From: an uncultured Clostridia bacterium
Lineage (GTDB): Bacteria > Bacillota > Clostridia > Oscillospirales > Acutalibacteraceae
Reading direction: 5' to 3'
DNA: 64,000 nt
Assembly (NCBI GenBank): GCA_946555465.1
Contig: CAMNST010000002.1
Location: forward strand, 1-64,000
The notes beneath the pieces were generated by a model, which saw nothing but the letters and a program-made list of their open reading frames with translations, was not told where the DNA came from and did not search any database. Of this stretch, positions 25,953 to 35,203 are shown piece after piece. Made by a program: the position numbers and the translations under genes. How positions within the stretch are numbered: position 1 is the first letter of the stretch; each line of letters opens with the position of its first letter.

Positions 25953-27905
25953 CTATTTTTCAAGTTCTGCAATCTGGTCACGCAGATATGCAGCATGTTC
26001 AAATTCAAGCATTCTGGCAGCCTCTTTCATTTCACGTGTAAGTTGTTTAATCATAAGAGCCTTTTCCTGCTTGTTAAGTTTCTTTCTTCTTCCTTCTATT
26101 TTTTCTTTAGATGTAATCTCTATAATCTGATGAACATCTTTTTTGATGGTCTGCGGTGTAATGCCGTGTTCTTCGTTATATTTCTGCTGAATTTCACGGC
26201 GGCGCACAGTTTCTGTAATTGCGCGCTCCATTGACGGCGTAACACTGTCGGCATACATAATAACCTCACCGTTTTCATTTCGGGCTGCACGTCCTATAGT
26301 CTGAACAAGAGAGGTTTCACTGCGCAAAAAGCCTTCTTTGTCGGCATCAAGAATTGCAACAAGCGATACCTCGGGAATATCAAGACCTTCTCTTAAAAGG
26401 TTAATTCCGACAAGTACATCAAATTCGCCCAAACGCAAATCACGTATAATTTCCATTCTTTCAATCGTATCAATATCATGATGCATATAGCGGACTTTAA
26501 TATCAAAACCTTCAAGGTATTTTGTTAAATCCTCAGCCATTGCCTTTGTGAGCGTTGTAACAAGAACCCTTTCTTTCCGCTCGGTTCTGATATTGATTTC
26601 ACTGAGCAGGTCGTCCATCTGATCTTCAGTCGGTTTAACGGTAATTATCGGGTCAAGAAGACCTGTGGGACGTATAACCTGTTCAACAATCTGAACACTT
26701 TTTTCTCTTTCAAAGGCGGCAGGTGTTGCCGAAGTAAATATAACCTGATTTATCTTTTTATAAAATTCTTCAAACTGAAGCGGTCTGTTGTCAAGCGCAC
26801 TCGGAAGTCTGAATCCGTATTCAACAAGGCTCTCTTTTCTTGCCCTGTCGCCTGCATACATTCCCCTGACCTGCGGCAGCATAACATGGCTCTCATCACA
26901 GAAAAGCAGGAAATCATCGGGCATATAGTCAATAAGCGTAAACGGAGCAGCACCGGGTTTTCTTCCGCTCATAACGGCAGAATAGTTTTCTATACCCTTG
27001 CAGAATCCCGTTTCCCTCAGCATTTCAATATCATTCATTGTTCGTTCTTTAATACGCTGTGCCTCAAGAAGTTTGCCGTTTTCTTCAAAAAATGCAACTC
27101 TTTCAACCATTTCATTATATATTTTTTCTATTGCAATATTCATTTTTTCAGCGCCTACAACATAATGCGACGCAGGATAAATACAGACATGTGAAAGTAT
27201 GCCCTCAACTTTGCCCGTAAGGGGCTGAATTTCACAGATCCGGTCTATCTCATCGCCGAAAAATTCAACTCTTATTGCATTTCCGGAAGAACCTGCAGGG
27301 AAAATCTCCAGCGTATCACCGCGTACCCTGAATTTATTTCTGACAAAATTTATATCATTTCGCTCATACTGAATAGAAACAAGTTTTTCAATCAGCGCAT
27401 CTCTGCCGTATTCCATACCTGTTCTCAAAGATATAACCATACTCTGATAATCTATAGGATCACCGATAGAATAGATACAGGAGACGGATGCAACTATAAT
27501 CACATCCCGTCTTTCAAAAAGCGCAGCGGTTGCCGAGTGGCGCAGTTTATCAATTTCATCATTTATGGATGAGTCTTTTTCAATATAGGTATCTGTTGTG
27601 GGAACATACGCTTCAGGCTGATAATAGTCATAGTACGATACAAAATACTCTACCGCATTTTCGGGAAAGAACTCACGAAATTCGCTGCACAACTGAGCAG
27701 CAAGTGTTTTGTTATGGGCAAGTACAAGCGTGGGACGATTTACTTTTTCAATGATATTTGCCATTGTAAACGTTTTTCCCGAACCGGTTACACCCATAAG
27801 CGTCTGTTCCTTGTTGCCGTTTAAAACACCTTTTACAAGAGCATCAATCGCCTCAGGCTGGTCGCCCGTAGGTTTGAATTTGCTGACCAATTTAAACTTG
27901 TCCAT
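25953..27905 (-). CDS. uvrB: Excinuclease ABC subunit B (UvrB)
   Basis: 650 residues. It is the damage-verification helicase-like subunit that hands DNA from UvrA to UvrC. Walker A is [14 protein letters not shown]. The beta-hairpin region is [30 protein letters not shown] is the Walker B motif, followed by [40 protein letters not shown] and QTIGRAARN, and a C-terminal UVR motif ([23 protein letters not shown]). It is first in the uvrB-MATE-uvrA operon. An SOS-box-like site lies upstream of its promoter. Confidence 0.97.
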   Translation of the reverse strand: MDKFKLVSKFKPTGDQPEAIDALVKGVLNGNKEQTLMGVTGSGKTFTMANIIEKVNRPTLVLAHNKTLAAQLCSEFREFFPENAVEYFVSYYDYYQPEAYVPTTDTYIEKDSSINDEIDKLRHSATAALFERRDVIIVASVSCIYSIGDPIDYQSMVISLRTGMEYGRDALIEKLVSIQYERNDINFVRNKFRVRGDTLEIFPAGSSGNAIRVEFFGDEIDRICEIQPLTGKVEGILSHVCIYPASHYVVGAEKMNIAIEKIYNEMVERVAFFEENGKLLEAQRIKERTMNDIEMLRETGFCKGIENYSAVMSGRKPGAAPFTLIDYMPDDFLLFCDESHVMLPQVRGMYAGDRARKESLVEYGFRLPSALDNRPLQFEEFYKKINQVIFTSATPAAFEREKSVQIVEQVIRPTGLLDPIITVKPTEDQMDDLLSEINIRTERKERVLVTTLTKAMAEDLTKYLEGFDIKVRYMHHDIDTIERMEIIRDLRLGEFDVLVGINLLREGLDIPEVSLVAILDADKEGFLRSETSLVQTIGRAARNENGEVIMYADSVTPSMERAITETVRRREIQQKYNEEHGITPQTIKKDVHQIIEITSKEKIEGRRKKLNKQEKALMIKQLTREMKEAARMLEFEHAAYLRDQIAELEK

Positions 27906-27949
27906 ATAAGCACCCCACTCTGTTTTTAGTATTTTTTCACATTCGTATT

Positions 27950-27978
27950 ATTATATGATAATTACATAAGAAATTCAA
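27950..27978 (-). promoter_or_regulatory. Promoter of uvrB
   Basis: TTGAAT (27978-27973), 17-base spacer, TATAAT (27955-27950) on the minus strand, about 45 bases before the ATG. Confidence 0.75.
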
Positions 27979-27987
27979 GTAGAAAAA

Positions 27988-28016
27988 GCAAAAAATCCGA
28001 ACGACCGTTCGGATTA
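27988..28016 (-). promoter_or_regulatory. LexA/SOS box inside a terminator hairpin
   Basis: CGAACGACCGTTCG (27998-28011) exactly matches the Gram-positive SOS box CGAAC-N4-GTTCG. The same palindrome, extended to AATCCGAAC/GTTCGGATT and followed on the minus strand by a TTTTTTG tract, is also a good terminator for the upstream HAD/methyltransferase genes. It lies 20 bases upstream of the uvrB -35 box, so LexA control of uvrB is plausible but its position is unusual. Confidence 0.7.
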
Positions 28017-28066
28017 ATAATTATAGAAAATTTGAATAAATTTATTCGTATCCTTTTAACTGATTG

Positions 28067-28837
28067 CTATATTAAAATATTTTTCTCCAACCATTTTGCT
28101 ACACCGTCATTATCATTGCTTTCTGTTATTTCATCTGCAACAGATTTAACTTCATCTATTGCGTTTTCAACTGCAATACCTTTTTTACATAATCTCAGCA
28201 TTTCAATGTCAACATAATCATCGCCAAACGATACAACATCACTGTAAGTAATACCCAAAACATCTAAAACCGTATCAAGTGCTTCGCTTTTTGTTGCATT
28301 TGATTTTGTAAATTTATACCAGTTTCCATCTGAAAATCTGGCATAATCACAGTTCTGTACACTTTGGGAAATTAAATCTGCCGACACTTCACTTTTCAGT
28401 TCAACACAAATTTTAAGTGCCTTCTCTTTAAAATGATTATAATCTGTAAATTCCACATCTCCCCAGTCAGGTGACTGAATATGAGGATCTGTCTTATAAT
28501 TCCAATAATGCTTATCAACCGTGTCAACCGTTATTTCGCAGTCCTTTTCAATCTCAAAACTCTTATTTATGATTGTTCTTGTTTCTGTTTCGGAAAATGA
28601 TGAAGAATATATTACTTTATTACCATATTTTACAAGCGCACCTGAACTTGAAACAATAATATCAGGCTTAAGTGCCGATAAAAATGATTTTGCATTTGAT
28701 TCTCCCCTTGCTGTTGAAACAGCAATTTTTATATTTTTCTTTCTGCAAAAATTTAAGACAGATAAAGTATAATCCGAAATGGTTTTATCACTTCTGAGAA
28801 GCGTTCCGTCTAAATCAAGTAAAATCAATTTGTACAT
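28067..28837 (-). CDS. HAD-family hydrolase, Cof/IIB type
   Basis: 256 residues. Motif I is LILLDLDGTLLRSDKTIS; motif II lies in IAVSTARGESN, and motif III/IV is KSEALDTVLDVLGITYSDVVSFGDDYVDIEML. The large insert cap (about residues 85-185) is the IIB type. Such enzymes dephosphorylate sugar phosphates or cofactors such as pyridoxal phosphate or FMN; the substrate is not predictable here. It is last in a three-gene run with another HAD phosphatase and a methyltransferase. Confidence 0.88.
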   Translation of the reverse strand: MYKLILLDLDGTLLRSDKTISDYTLSVLNFCRKKNIKIAVSTARGESNAKSFLSALKPDIIVSSSGALVKYGNKVIYSSSFSETETRTIINKSFEIEKDCEITVDTVDKHYWNYKTDPHIQSPDWGDVEFTDYNHFKEKALKICVELKSEVSADLISQSVQNCDYARFSDGNWYKFTKSNATKSEALDTVLDVLGITYSDVVSFGDDYVDIEMLRLCKKGIAVENAIDEVKSVADEITESNDNDGVAKWLEKNILI

Positions 28838-28861
28838 AAATCATTCTCCTTAATCCCGATA

Positions 28862-29509
28862 TTATAAATACTTTTCAATATCTTCAACAGTTTTGGCAAC
28901 ATATGTTGCCCCTGCGGTTTCAAGTTCTTCTTTGTCACCATAGCCGAAAAGAACACCTATTGAATCTATGCCCATTTTGTTTGCGCCTATAATATCGTGT
29001 TTTCTGTCGCCAATCATAATGGCATCCGTCTTATCTTTGATACTGCACTTTTTAAGGGCATATTCAATAACTTCTGCCTTTGATGAACGTGATCCGTCAA
29101 GATTTGAACCTGCAATATATTCAAAATATCCGTCAAGTTTAAAATGCTCTAATATCTGCACGGCAAATTTTTCGGGTTTTGAAGTTGCAACAATCAAAGT
29201 TTTGCCTTTATCATTTAACGATATCAGGAGTTTTTCAATTTCGTCATAAACACTGTTTTCAAACATTCCGCTCTTTTTGAAATATTCTCTGTAATATTCT
29301 ATAGCCAACGCCGTTTTAACTTCTGAAAATCCATAATAATCTTTAAAGGAATCTGCAAGCGGAGGTCCTATAAATTTTTTGAGACTTTCTTTATCGGTTT
29401 CATCAATGCCGAACTTGGCTAAGGCATACACAACCGAATTTATAATTCCCTCTGCAGGGTCTGTAAGTGTTCCGTCAAGGTCAAATAATACTGTATTATA
29501 TTTTTTCAT
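28862..29509 (-). CDS. HAD-family phosphatase, phosphoglycolate phosphatase-like
   Basis: 215 residues. Motif I is TVLFDLDGTLTDPAEGI, followed by a helical cap with KKFIGPPLADSFKDYYGFSE, motif II in LIVATSKPEKFAV, and motif IV in DAIMIGDRKHDIIGANKMGIDSIGVLFGYGDKEEL. This matches the Gph/PpaX/YjjG subgroup acting on phosphoglycolate, pyrophosphate or nucleotides. Its start codon overlaps the methyltransferase stop by one base (TAATG), so the two are coupled. Confidence 0.88.
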   Translation of the reverse strand: MKKYNTVLFDLDGTLTDPAEGIINSVVYALAKFGIDETDKESLKKFIGPPLADSFKDYYGFSEVKTALAIEYYREYFKKSGMFENSVYDEIEKLLISLNDKGKTLIVATSKPEKFAVQILEHFKLDGYFEYIAGSNLDGSRSSKAEVIEYALKKCSIKDKTDAIMIGDRKHDIIGANKMGIDSIGVLFGYGDKEELETAGATYVAKTVEDIEKYL

Positions 29510-30264
29510 TATTCTACATCTCCTATATAAACAACCGTGTTATTTTTCATTATAACAACACCGTTTCTGCTGTATTTATCAAACAGTTTCTCAAGTTCTT
29601 CTATATAGTTTTTATAATTACTATTGTCACTTTTTATTGAATAGGAAGCGGATAAACTTCTGGCTATAAATTTTTCTTTGGTAAAAGAAAGCGGATTTTC
29701 AAATGTTACTTTTCTGCATTTATGATTAAAAAAATCTGTAATACGTTTATCATCATCCCTCATTCCGCCATGATAACCTTTAAAATCCGGGCAGTATTTT
29801 TTGTAGATTTCATAACTCTTAATATTAAATTCCGATGTCATATCACGGGTATTCCAGATTAATAACACTTTGCCGCCCGTTTTTAAAATTCTTTTGCATT
29901 CCTGATTAAATTCATCTGCATCAAACCAGTGAAACGCCTGAGCAACGGTTATAAAATCAACAGATTTATCATCGAGTTTTGTATCGGAAGAATTGCCATT
30001 TACCGACCTGAAATTTTTATAACTGCCAAGTTCAAGTTCTGCAATTCGGCGCATATCATCATTCGGTTCAACGCAAAAGGCCGTGCATCCTTTTTCAAGA
30101 ATCTGTTTTGAAAACTTACCTGTACCCGAACCGATATCTGCAACAACGGAACTTTGATTAAAGCCCAAATCATCACAAAGCATTGTGATAAAATCTTCCG
30201 AATAGGAAGGTCTTGCCCGAGTATAATCTTCTGCCCGTCCGCTGAATCTTTTTGTGTTATCCAT
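29509..30264 (-). CDS. Class-I SAM-dependent methyltransferase
   Basis: 251 residues. The SAM-binding motif I is VVADIGSGTGKFSKQILEKGC, the acidic loop is AFCVEPNDDM, motif II region is DKSVDFITVAQAFHWFD, and motif III is GGKVLLIWNTRD. The opening FSGRAEDYTRARPSYSEDF is typical of the Ubie/COQ5-like small-molecule methyltransferase group. The acceptor is unknown. It is the first of three overlapping or near-overlapping genes with two HAD phosphatases. Confidence 0.85.
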   Translation of the reverse strand: MDNTKRFSGRAEDYTRARPSYSEDFITMLCDDLGFNQSSVVADIGSGTGKFSKQILEKGCTAFCVEPNDDMRRIAELELGSYKNFRSVNGNSSDTKLDDKSVDFITVAQAFHWFDADEFNQECKRILKTGGKVLLIWNTRDMTSEFNIKSYEIYKKYCPDFKGYHGGMRDDDKRITDFFNHKCRKVTFENPLSFTKEKFIARSLSASYSIKSDNSNYKNYIEELEKLFDKYSRNGVVIMKNNTVVYIGDVE

Positions 30265-30285
30265 AGTAACCTCCTCAATAAAAAA

Positions 30286-30322
30286 TATAAAAACAAACCC
30301 GCTATGAAAATATAGCGGGTTT
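30286..30322 (-). terminator. Terminator of the carboxyltransferase operon
   Basis: Stem AAACCCGCTA (30295-30304) with TAGCGGGTTT (30313-30322), then GTTTTTATATTTTTT on the minus strand, just past the stop at 30327. Confidence 0.85.
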
Positions 30323-30326
30323 GTTT

Positions 30327-31724
30327 TTATACCGGATGAACTTTTGTTTCGATATTGTCATGTTTGCCGTCGAGACCATACTTTTCGTCACGTCTCTTTT
30401 CAAAAAATTTAACGGCAACCTGACCAAACTGAGCATAGGAAAGAATATCTTCTTCCTGCTCATAAAATTCTTTGATTTCATCTTTAAATGAATCAATCTT
30501 ATCTGTTATAAGGTCGGCAGGACGGCAATCAATAATATCATCGTCACCGACAATTTTCTTTCTGAACTCAGGGTCAATATCACAAGGCGTTTTGCCATAT
30601 TTGCCTGCAACCATATCCTTGAATTCTTTTGTTACCATTTTATATCTCTCGCCGAGGATTACATTGAATACCGACTGAGTTCCTACAATCTGGGAAGTAG
30701 GGGTAACAAGCGGCGGATAGCCTGAATCTTTACGAACTCGCGGAACTTCATTAAGAACCTCGTCAAGTTTGTCTTCTTTTCCTGCCTGTTTCAACTGAGA
30801 AACAAGATTTGAAAGCATACCGCCCGGTACCTGATAAAGAAGCGTATTTGCATCGACACCAAGCATTTTTGGATCAAGAAGACCTGATTCAAGATATTTT
30901 TCACGAAGCGGAACAAAGTACTCCCTGACTTCGGTAAGCGCTTTAATATCAAGACCTGTGTCATATTCCGTTCCCTGAAAAGCGGCAACCATAGACTCTG
31001 TTGCAGGATGCGATGTACCCATAGCAAGAGGACTGATAGCCGTATCAATAACATCAACACCGGCTTCAACACCTTTAAGGTGAACCATGGAAGCAAGACC
31101 TGATGTATAATGAGAATGAAGTTGAATAGGAATATGAATTGTTTCTTTAAGTGCTTTTACAAGGTCATAAGTTCCGTAAGGAGTTAAAAGACCTGCCATA
31201 TCTTTGATGCAGATTGAATCTGCACCGGCACTTTCAAGTTGCTTTGCATAATTGCAGTAATAATCAATATCAAAAACAGGACCTGTTGTATATGAAATTG
31301 CTGCCTGAACGTGACCGCCGTATTTTTTAGCAGCGTTAATTGCAGTCTGAAGATTACGAACATCATTAAGGGCATCAAATATTCTTAAAATATCAATACC
31401 GTTATCAATACTCTTTTTAACAAAATAGTCAACAACTTCATCGGAATAGTGGCGGTAACCAAGCATATTCTGACCGCGGAAGAGCATCTGAAGTTTTGTG
31501 TTAGGACATTTTTGACGGATGAGACGAAGTCTGTCCCACGGATCTTCACCAAGAAAACGAAGACATGAGTCAAATGTTGCACCGCCCCAGCACTCAAGTG
31601 AGTGATAGCCTATTTTGTCCATTTTTTCAAGAATTTCTGAAAATTCATCTGTTGTCATACGGGTTGCAATCAAAGACTGATGTGCATCACGAAGAACAGT
31701 TTCTGTAATACCAATTTTTGCCAT
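30327..31724 (-). CDS. Pyruvate/oxaloacetate carboxyltransferase subunit (5S/OadA-like)
   Basis: 465 residues. TIM-barrel carboxyltransferase plus the conserved post-barrel domain: ITETVLRDAHQSLIATRM, WGGATFDSCLRFLGEDPWDRL, MLFRGQNMLGYRHY (substrate arginine region), CIKDMAGLLTPY (carboxylated-lysine region), PIQLHSHYTSG (metal histidines), and PLAMGTSHPATESMV. It moves CO2 between biotin and pyruvate/oxaloacetate. The biotin domain found at the C-terminus of OadA is absent and is encoded as the next gene upstream instead. Family choices are OadA alpha, PycB or the 5S subunit of transcarboxylase. Confidence 0.9.
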   Translation of the reverse strand: MAKIGITETVLRDAHQSLIATRMTTDEFSEILEKMDKIGYHSLECWGGATFDSCLRFLGEDPWDRLRLIRQKCPNTKLQMLFRGQNMLGYRHYSDEVVDYFVKKSIDNGIDILRIFDALNDVRNLQTAINAAKKYGGHVQAAISYTTGPVFDIDYYCNYAKQLESAGADSICIKDMAGLLTPYGTYDLVKALKETIHIPIQLHSHYTSGLASMVHLKGVEAGVDVIDTAISPLAMGTSHPATESMVAAFQGTEYDTGLDIKALTEVREYFVPLREKYLESGLLDPKMLGVDANTLLYQVPGGMLSNLVSQLKQAGKEDKLDEVLNEVPRVRKDSGYPPLVTPTSQIVGTQSVFNVILGERYKMVTKEFKDMVAGKYGKTPCDIDPEFRKKIVGDDDIIDCRPADLITDKIDSFKDEIKEFYEQEEDILSYAQFGQVAVKFFEKRRDEKYGLDGKHDNIETKVHPV

Positions 31725-31734
31725 ATTTTACCTC

Positions 31735-32109
31735 TTAGTTTAAAGTAATAATAACCTGACCTGCTTCAACACTGTCGCCTTTATTTACGTTTACAGAAGC
31801 AACTGTGCCATCCTGAGGAGCAACAATTTCGTTTTCCATTTTCATAGCCTCAAGAATGCAAAGCACCTGACCGTTTGTTACTGCAGCGCCGTTAGAAACT
31901 TTAACATCAAGAATTGTTCCCGGCATAGGAGCCTCAATTTTTACACTGCCTGCAGCACCTGAAGTTGCAGGAGCCGGAGCAGGTGCAGCCGCAGGAGCGG
32001 GTGCTGCAACAGGGGCAGGAGCAGCAGCCTGAACAGGTGCTGAGGAAACGCCCTCTTCAACTGTTACATTATATGGTGTTCCGTTTACTGTGATTGTATA
32101 GTTTTTCAT
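31735..32109 (-). CDS. Biotin carboxyl carrier protein (1.3S/GcdC-like)
   Basis: 124 residues, close to the 123-residue 1.3S carrier of propionibacterial transcarboxylase. After a short N-terminal beta region (YTITVNGTPYNVTVEEG) comes an Ala/Pro linker of about 35 residues, then a biotinyl domain with the biotin lysine in ILEAMKMENEIVAPQDG. It shuttles carboxybiotin between the two carboxyltransferases encoded on either side. It starts 14 bases after the upstream gene. Confidence 0.93.
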   Translation of the reverse strand: MKNYTITVNGTPYNVTVEEGVSSAPVQAAAPAPVAAPAPAAAPAPAPATSGAAGSVKIEAPMPGTILDVKVSNGAAVTNGQVLCILEAMKMENEIVAPQDGTVASVNVNKGDSVEAGQVIITLN

Positions 32110-32123
32110 ATTCTAATCCTCCG

Positions 32124-33446
32124 TTATTTTACAGAATGTTTTCTTGGTAATGTGTTTTCTCTTTTGCCTGCAAGCATATCAAGAGCAGCGATAACTTTTG
32201 CTCTTGCATCTTCAGCAGTACAGATATCATCAACAGCACCGCAAGCCGCAGCGGTAAACGGTGAGGCAACGGTTTCAATATACTCATTTTCAAGTGTGGT
32301 TCTGTTTTCGCCGTTTGCAAGTCTGTCATTATAAAGGAATGCAACAGCGGCCTCTGTTGAAAGAGGAGATATAACACTGCTGTCAAATGCGATTGTAAAA
32401 TCAGCATTCGCACCTTTACCCGCAAGAGCGATATATGAAAGACCGATAGCAGACTTGGCAATTACTGAAATTTTCGGGCAAGTTGCACCGGCATATGCCG
32501 AAGTAAGTTTTGTAAGTGCAACAAGAGCCTGATTCTGCTTATCATTGATGATTCCGTCAGTATCAACAACAGTAACAACAGGAATTGAATAAGCATCACA
32601 GAGTTTAATCATAGCCTCTGCTTTGTAAGCGCATGCAGGGCAAAGACTTCCGCCGTTAAATGCGATAAAGCCGACTGTTGTTCCCATAACCGTAGCCAAA
32701 GCCGTTTTGCAGTTTTCATTTGCATATCCGCCTTTGATTTCGATAACAGAATCAGCATCTGCAACAGAATCAATAACCAGAGATATACCGGTATACATTT
32801 TACCCTCCAAAAGATTTTGGGGAGCAGAAAAATCATAAATCGGTGCTGGTGAAAGATTATTTGAAGGAAGAAGAGAAACAATGTCTCTTACCGACTCAAC
32901 CGCACCGTCAAAATCATCACAAAGAATATCTACAGTTCCTTCTTTGTATGACTGCTCTGCTGTTACATCGGCAGGAGCATTTACATAAAAATCTGCATCC
33001 TTAACCGCAATAACAACATCTGCAAGATTTGCTATAAGCGCAGAAGTTCCGAGGCAAGATCCTGCAACAACAGAAATCTGAGGGCATACACCGCTTATTG
33101 ATGCTGATGCTTTTACAAGTTCACCATATGCATTAAGAACTTCAAAACCTTCGGTGAGTTTTACACCGTTTGAATCGTAAATCCCGATAACAGGACATCC
33201 TGTCTTCTGAGCCATATCATATATTTTTTTTATTTTTGCACACTGTGCAACACTTACGGCACCGTCTGAAACCGTTATATCCTGGGAAAAGGCGTATACC
33301 GGACAATCATTTACAGTACCAAAACCGGCGGCCACTTCAACGTCACCGTCGGCAGATTTTGCATATGCATCAATCTGCGTAAAAGAGCCGTCGTCAAACA
33401 GGGTTTCAAGTCTTTTAAGTGCGATAGAATCTTTTAATTCACTCAC
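32124..33446 (-). CDS. Divergent acyl-CoA carboxyltransferase subunit (12S/MmdA-like)
   Basis: 440 residues, about 70 shorter than typical MmdA or PccB (about 510). It starts at GTG behind GGAGG. It keeps the double crotonase-type layout of carboxyltransferase subunits: LETLFDDGSFTQIDAYAK, SDGAVSVAQCAKIKKIYDMAQKTGCPVIGIYDSNGVKL and SVVAGSCLGTSALIANLADVVIAV in the N-half, then FIAFNGGSLCPACAYKAEAMIKLCDAYSIPVVTVVDTDG in the C-half. The usual glycine-rich oxyanion loops are altered and the N-terminal part is shortened, so the acyl-CoA substrate is uncertain. Methylmalonyl-CoA or another short acyl-CoA is inferred from context. Confidence 0.8.
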   Translation of the reverse strand: MSELKDSIALKRLETLFDDGSFTQIDAYAKSADGDVEVAAGFGTVNDCPVYAFSQDITVSDGAVSVAQCAKIKKIYDMAQKTGCPVIGIYDSNGVKLTEGFEVLNAYGELVKASASISGVCPQISVVAGSCLGTSALIANLADVVIAVKDADFYVNAPADVTAEQSYKEGTVDILCDDFDGAVESVRDIVSLLPSNNLSPAPIYDFSAPQNLLEGKMYTGISLVIDSVADADSVIEIKGGYANENCKTALATVMGTTVGFIAFNGGSLCPACAYKAEAMIKLCDAYSIPVVTVVDTDGIINDKQNQALVALTKLTSAYAGATCPKISVIAKSAIGLSYIALAGKGANADFTIAFDSSVISPLSTEAAVAFLYNDRLANGENRTTLENEYIETVASPFTAAACGAVDDICTAEDARAKVIAALDMLAGKRENTLPRKHSVK

Positions 33447-33468
33447 TATAATATCCTCCTTAATAAAA

Positions 33469-33486
33469 GGAATTTAAAAATATTCC
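33469..33486 (-). promoter_or_regulatory. Inverted repeat in the leader of the carboxyltransferase operon
   Basis: GGAAT-N8-ATTCC, centred about 30 bases before the GTG start; TATAAT lies about 15 bases further upstream (33503-33498 on the minus strand) without a good -35 box. It may be an operator or weak hairpin. Confidence 0.35.
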
Positions 33487-33591
33487 AAATTTTCCTATTA
33501 TAGATATTAACACTTTGCTAAAAAAATATCAATATATGATTTAACAAAATTTATAGCATTCAGCATAAATATTTTATTGATTATTGCACAT

Positions 33592-33632
33592 AAAAAAAAT
33601 ATCGGCGGATTTGAAGTGCAAAACCCACCGAT
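33592..33632 (-). terminator. Terminator of the histidine kinase/regulator pair
   Basis: On the minus strand ATCGGTGGGTTT pairs with AAATCCGCCGAT (33632-33601, one mismatch region), followed by ATTTTTTTTATG. Confidence 0.8.
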
Positions 33633-33637
33633 AATCT

Positions 33638-35203
33638 TTAATTTTTAAACCAGAATTCTACCCCGTCAGCCTTATTATCAAAGCCATATCTGAAATTGTG
33701 AAATTCAAGTATCTGTCTGCATATTGCAAGACCCATACCCGTGGAATTGTCACTGCTGTTTCGTGATTTATCGCTTTTGTAAAATATATCCCACAAAGTC
33801 GCTGCTGTTTCTTTGTCTATTTTTGAACCCTCATTAAACACAGAAAATCGGAATCCCAACTTCTGTTTTTCAAGTTTAATCATTATTCTTCCGCCGTTTG
33901 CCGTATATCTAACTGCATTTGAAAGATAATTATCAACAACAAGGGCAATCAGATTTTCATTTGCCTTAATGTTTATATCAGGTGCAATATCCATCTCAAG
34001 CACTATATTTTTATCGTGAGCAGAAAGAAGATACTGTTTTGCTTCTTCATTAACAATATCACTGAGCGAGCAGGCAGTTTTTTCAATTTTTTCTGCACTT
34101 GCAAGGCGGTTGTACTGCAAAAGGTCCGAAACAAGTTTATTCATTCGCAGACATTCGCTGTGAATGGTTCTGATATATTTATCGTTTTTCTGTGGCATAA
34201 CATTTTCAATTATGCACTCGCTGTGATTTTCAATGGCAGCAAGCGGCGTTTTGAGTTCGTGAGCCGCAGCAGAAATAAACGCCTGCTTTGCCTCATTCAG
34301 TTTTTCTCTTTTGCTGTAATACTTATTGATTAAAATAAAAATTACGGCAGACACAACCGCAAAGACAAATGTCTGTTCATACATATACCCTTTAAAATTA
34401 TCCGATGAAATCGTTTCGGCAAAAAGATTTATTCTGCCGTGCCCGATATAAAAATATTCCTCACCATTTATAAAAACAGTATTATATGTCATAAACATTT
34501 CGGGGCCCGAAATGCTGTTCTTGCAGTTATCAAAGGCCTCGTCAAGGTCCAATGCCTCTAATTCGTTATCTATCAAAGCATAAGTCTTTTGATGCAAACT
34601 GTTTTTATCAGCATCAATAAGAAAATAATCAAAACGTATTTCTGTATCAATATCATTTTCAGAATATACACAGGAATACTGTGCCGGTTCTTCTGAAAAC
34701 ACAATTTCTTCAGATAAATCACCGTTCATTATATTTTCAAACTGCGCAAAAACAGGAACGCATTTTCCGTCTGCCATATTGTAATCAAATCTTACTAAAG
34801 CATAGTTTAAATTTATTCTGCCCAGTTTTTCGGAAATTTCATTATTTATATAATCATCAAGAAAACAGAATACCTCTTCGCCTTTTCCTGTATCGCCGTG
34901 ATAAATATTCACATAAATCATACTTCCGCTTTTTGCAGAAAACTTTGGTTTTTCGTCAGCAATTTCATAAAGTTCAAAACGTGAAGGAAAACGTGTTGTA
35001 TTCATATCAACAAATTTTATAAATTCTCCGACACTTTGAAAATCTTCTGAGGCAGTAGCGGTAACTATGTCATAATACTGCTGCTCAAATTCGTCACCGA
35101 TTTTTATACTGTTAAAAGAATATATAAAATAACTGCTGACAAGATAAAAAAACAGCACAAAAAGCGCTATGAGAAGGTTTAATTTTTTACGTTTCATAAT
35201 CAT
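33638..35203 (-). CDS. Sensor histidine kinase
   Basis: 521 residues. N-terminal membrane helix (LLIALFVLFFYLVSSYFIYSF), an extracytoplasmic domain of about 240 residues, a second helix (TFVFAVVSAVIFILINKYY), then HisKA with AAAHELKTPLAAIENHSE (phospho-acceptor His) and HATPase with VDNYLSNAVRYTANGG, and GMGLAICRQILEFH. There is no obvious HAMP domain between the second helix and HisKA. It overlaps its response regulator by four bases. The signal is unknown; the large external domain shows no motif I recognise. Confidence 0.9.
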   Translation of the reverse strand: MIMKRKKLNLLIALFVLFFYLVSSYFIYSFNSIKIGDEFEQQYYDIVTATASEDFQSVGEFIKFVDMNTTRFPSRFELYEIADEKPKFSAKSGSMIYVNIYHGDTGKGEEVFCFLDDYINNEISEKLGRINLNYALVRFDYNMADGKCVPVFAQFENIMNGDLSEEIVFSEEPAQYSCVYSENDIDTEIRFDYFLIDADKNSLHQKTYALIDNELEALDLDEAFDNCKNSISGPEMFMTYNTVFINGEEYFYIGHGRINLFAETISSDNFKGYMYEQTFVFAVVSAVIFILINKYYSKREKLNEAKQAFISAAAHELKTPLAAIENHSECIIENVMPQKNDKYIRTIHSECLRMNKLVSDLLQYNRLASAEKIEKTACSLSDIVNEEAKQYLLSAHDKNIVLEMDIAPDINIKANENLIALVVDNYLSNAVRYTANGGRIMIKLEKQKLGFRFSVFNEGSKIDKETAATLWDIFYKSDKSRNSSDNSTGMGLAICRQILEFHNFRYGFDNKADGVEFWFKN

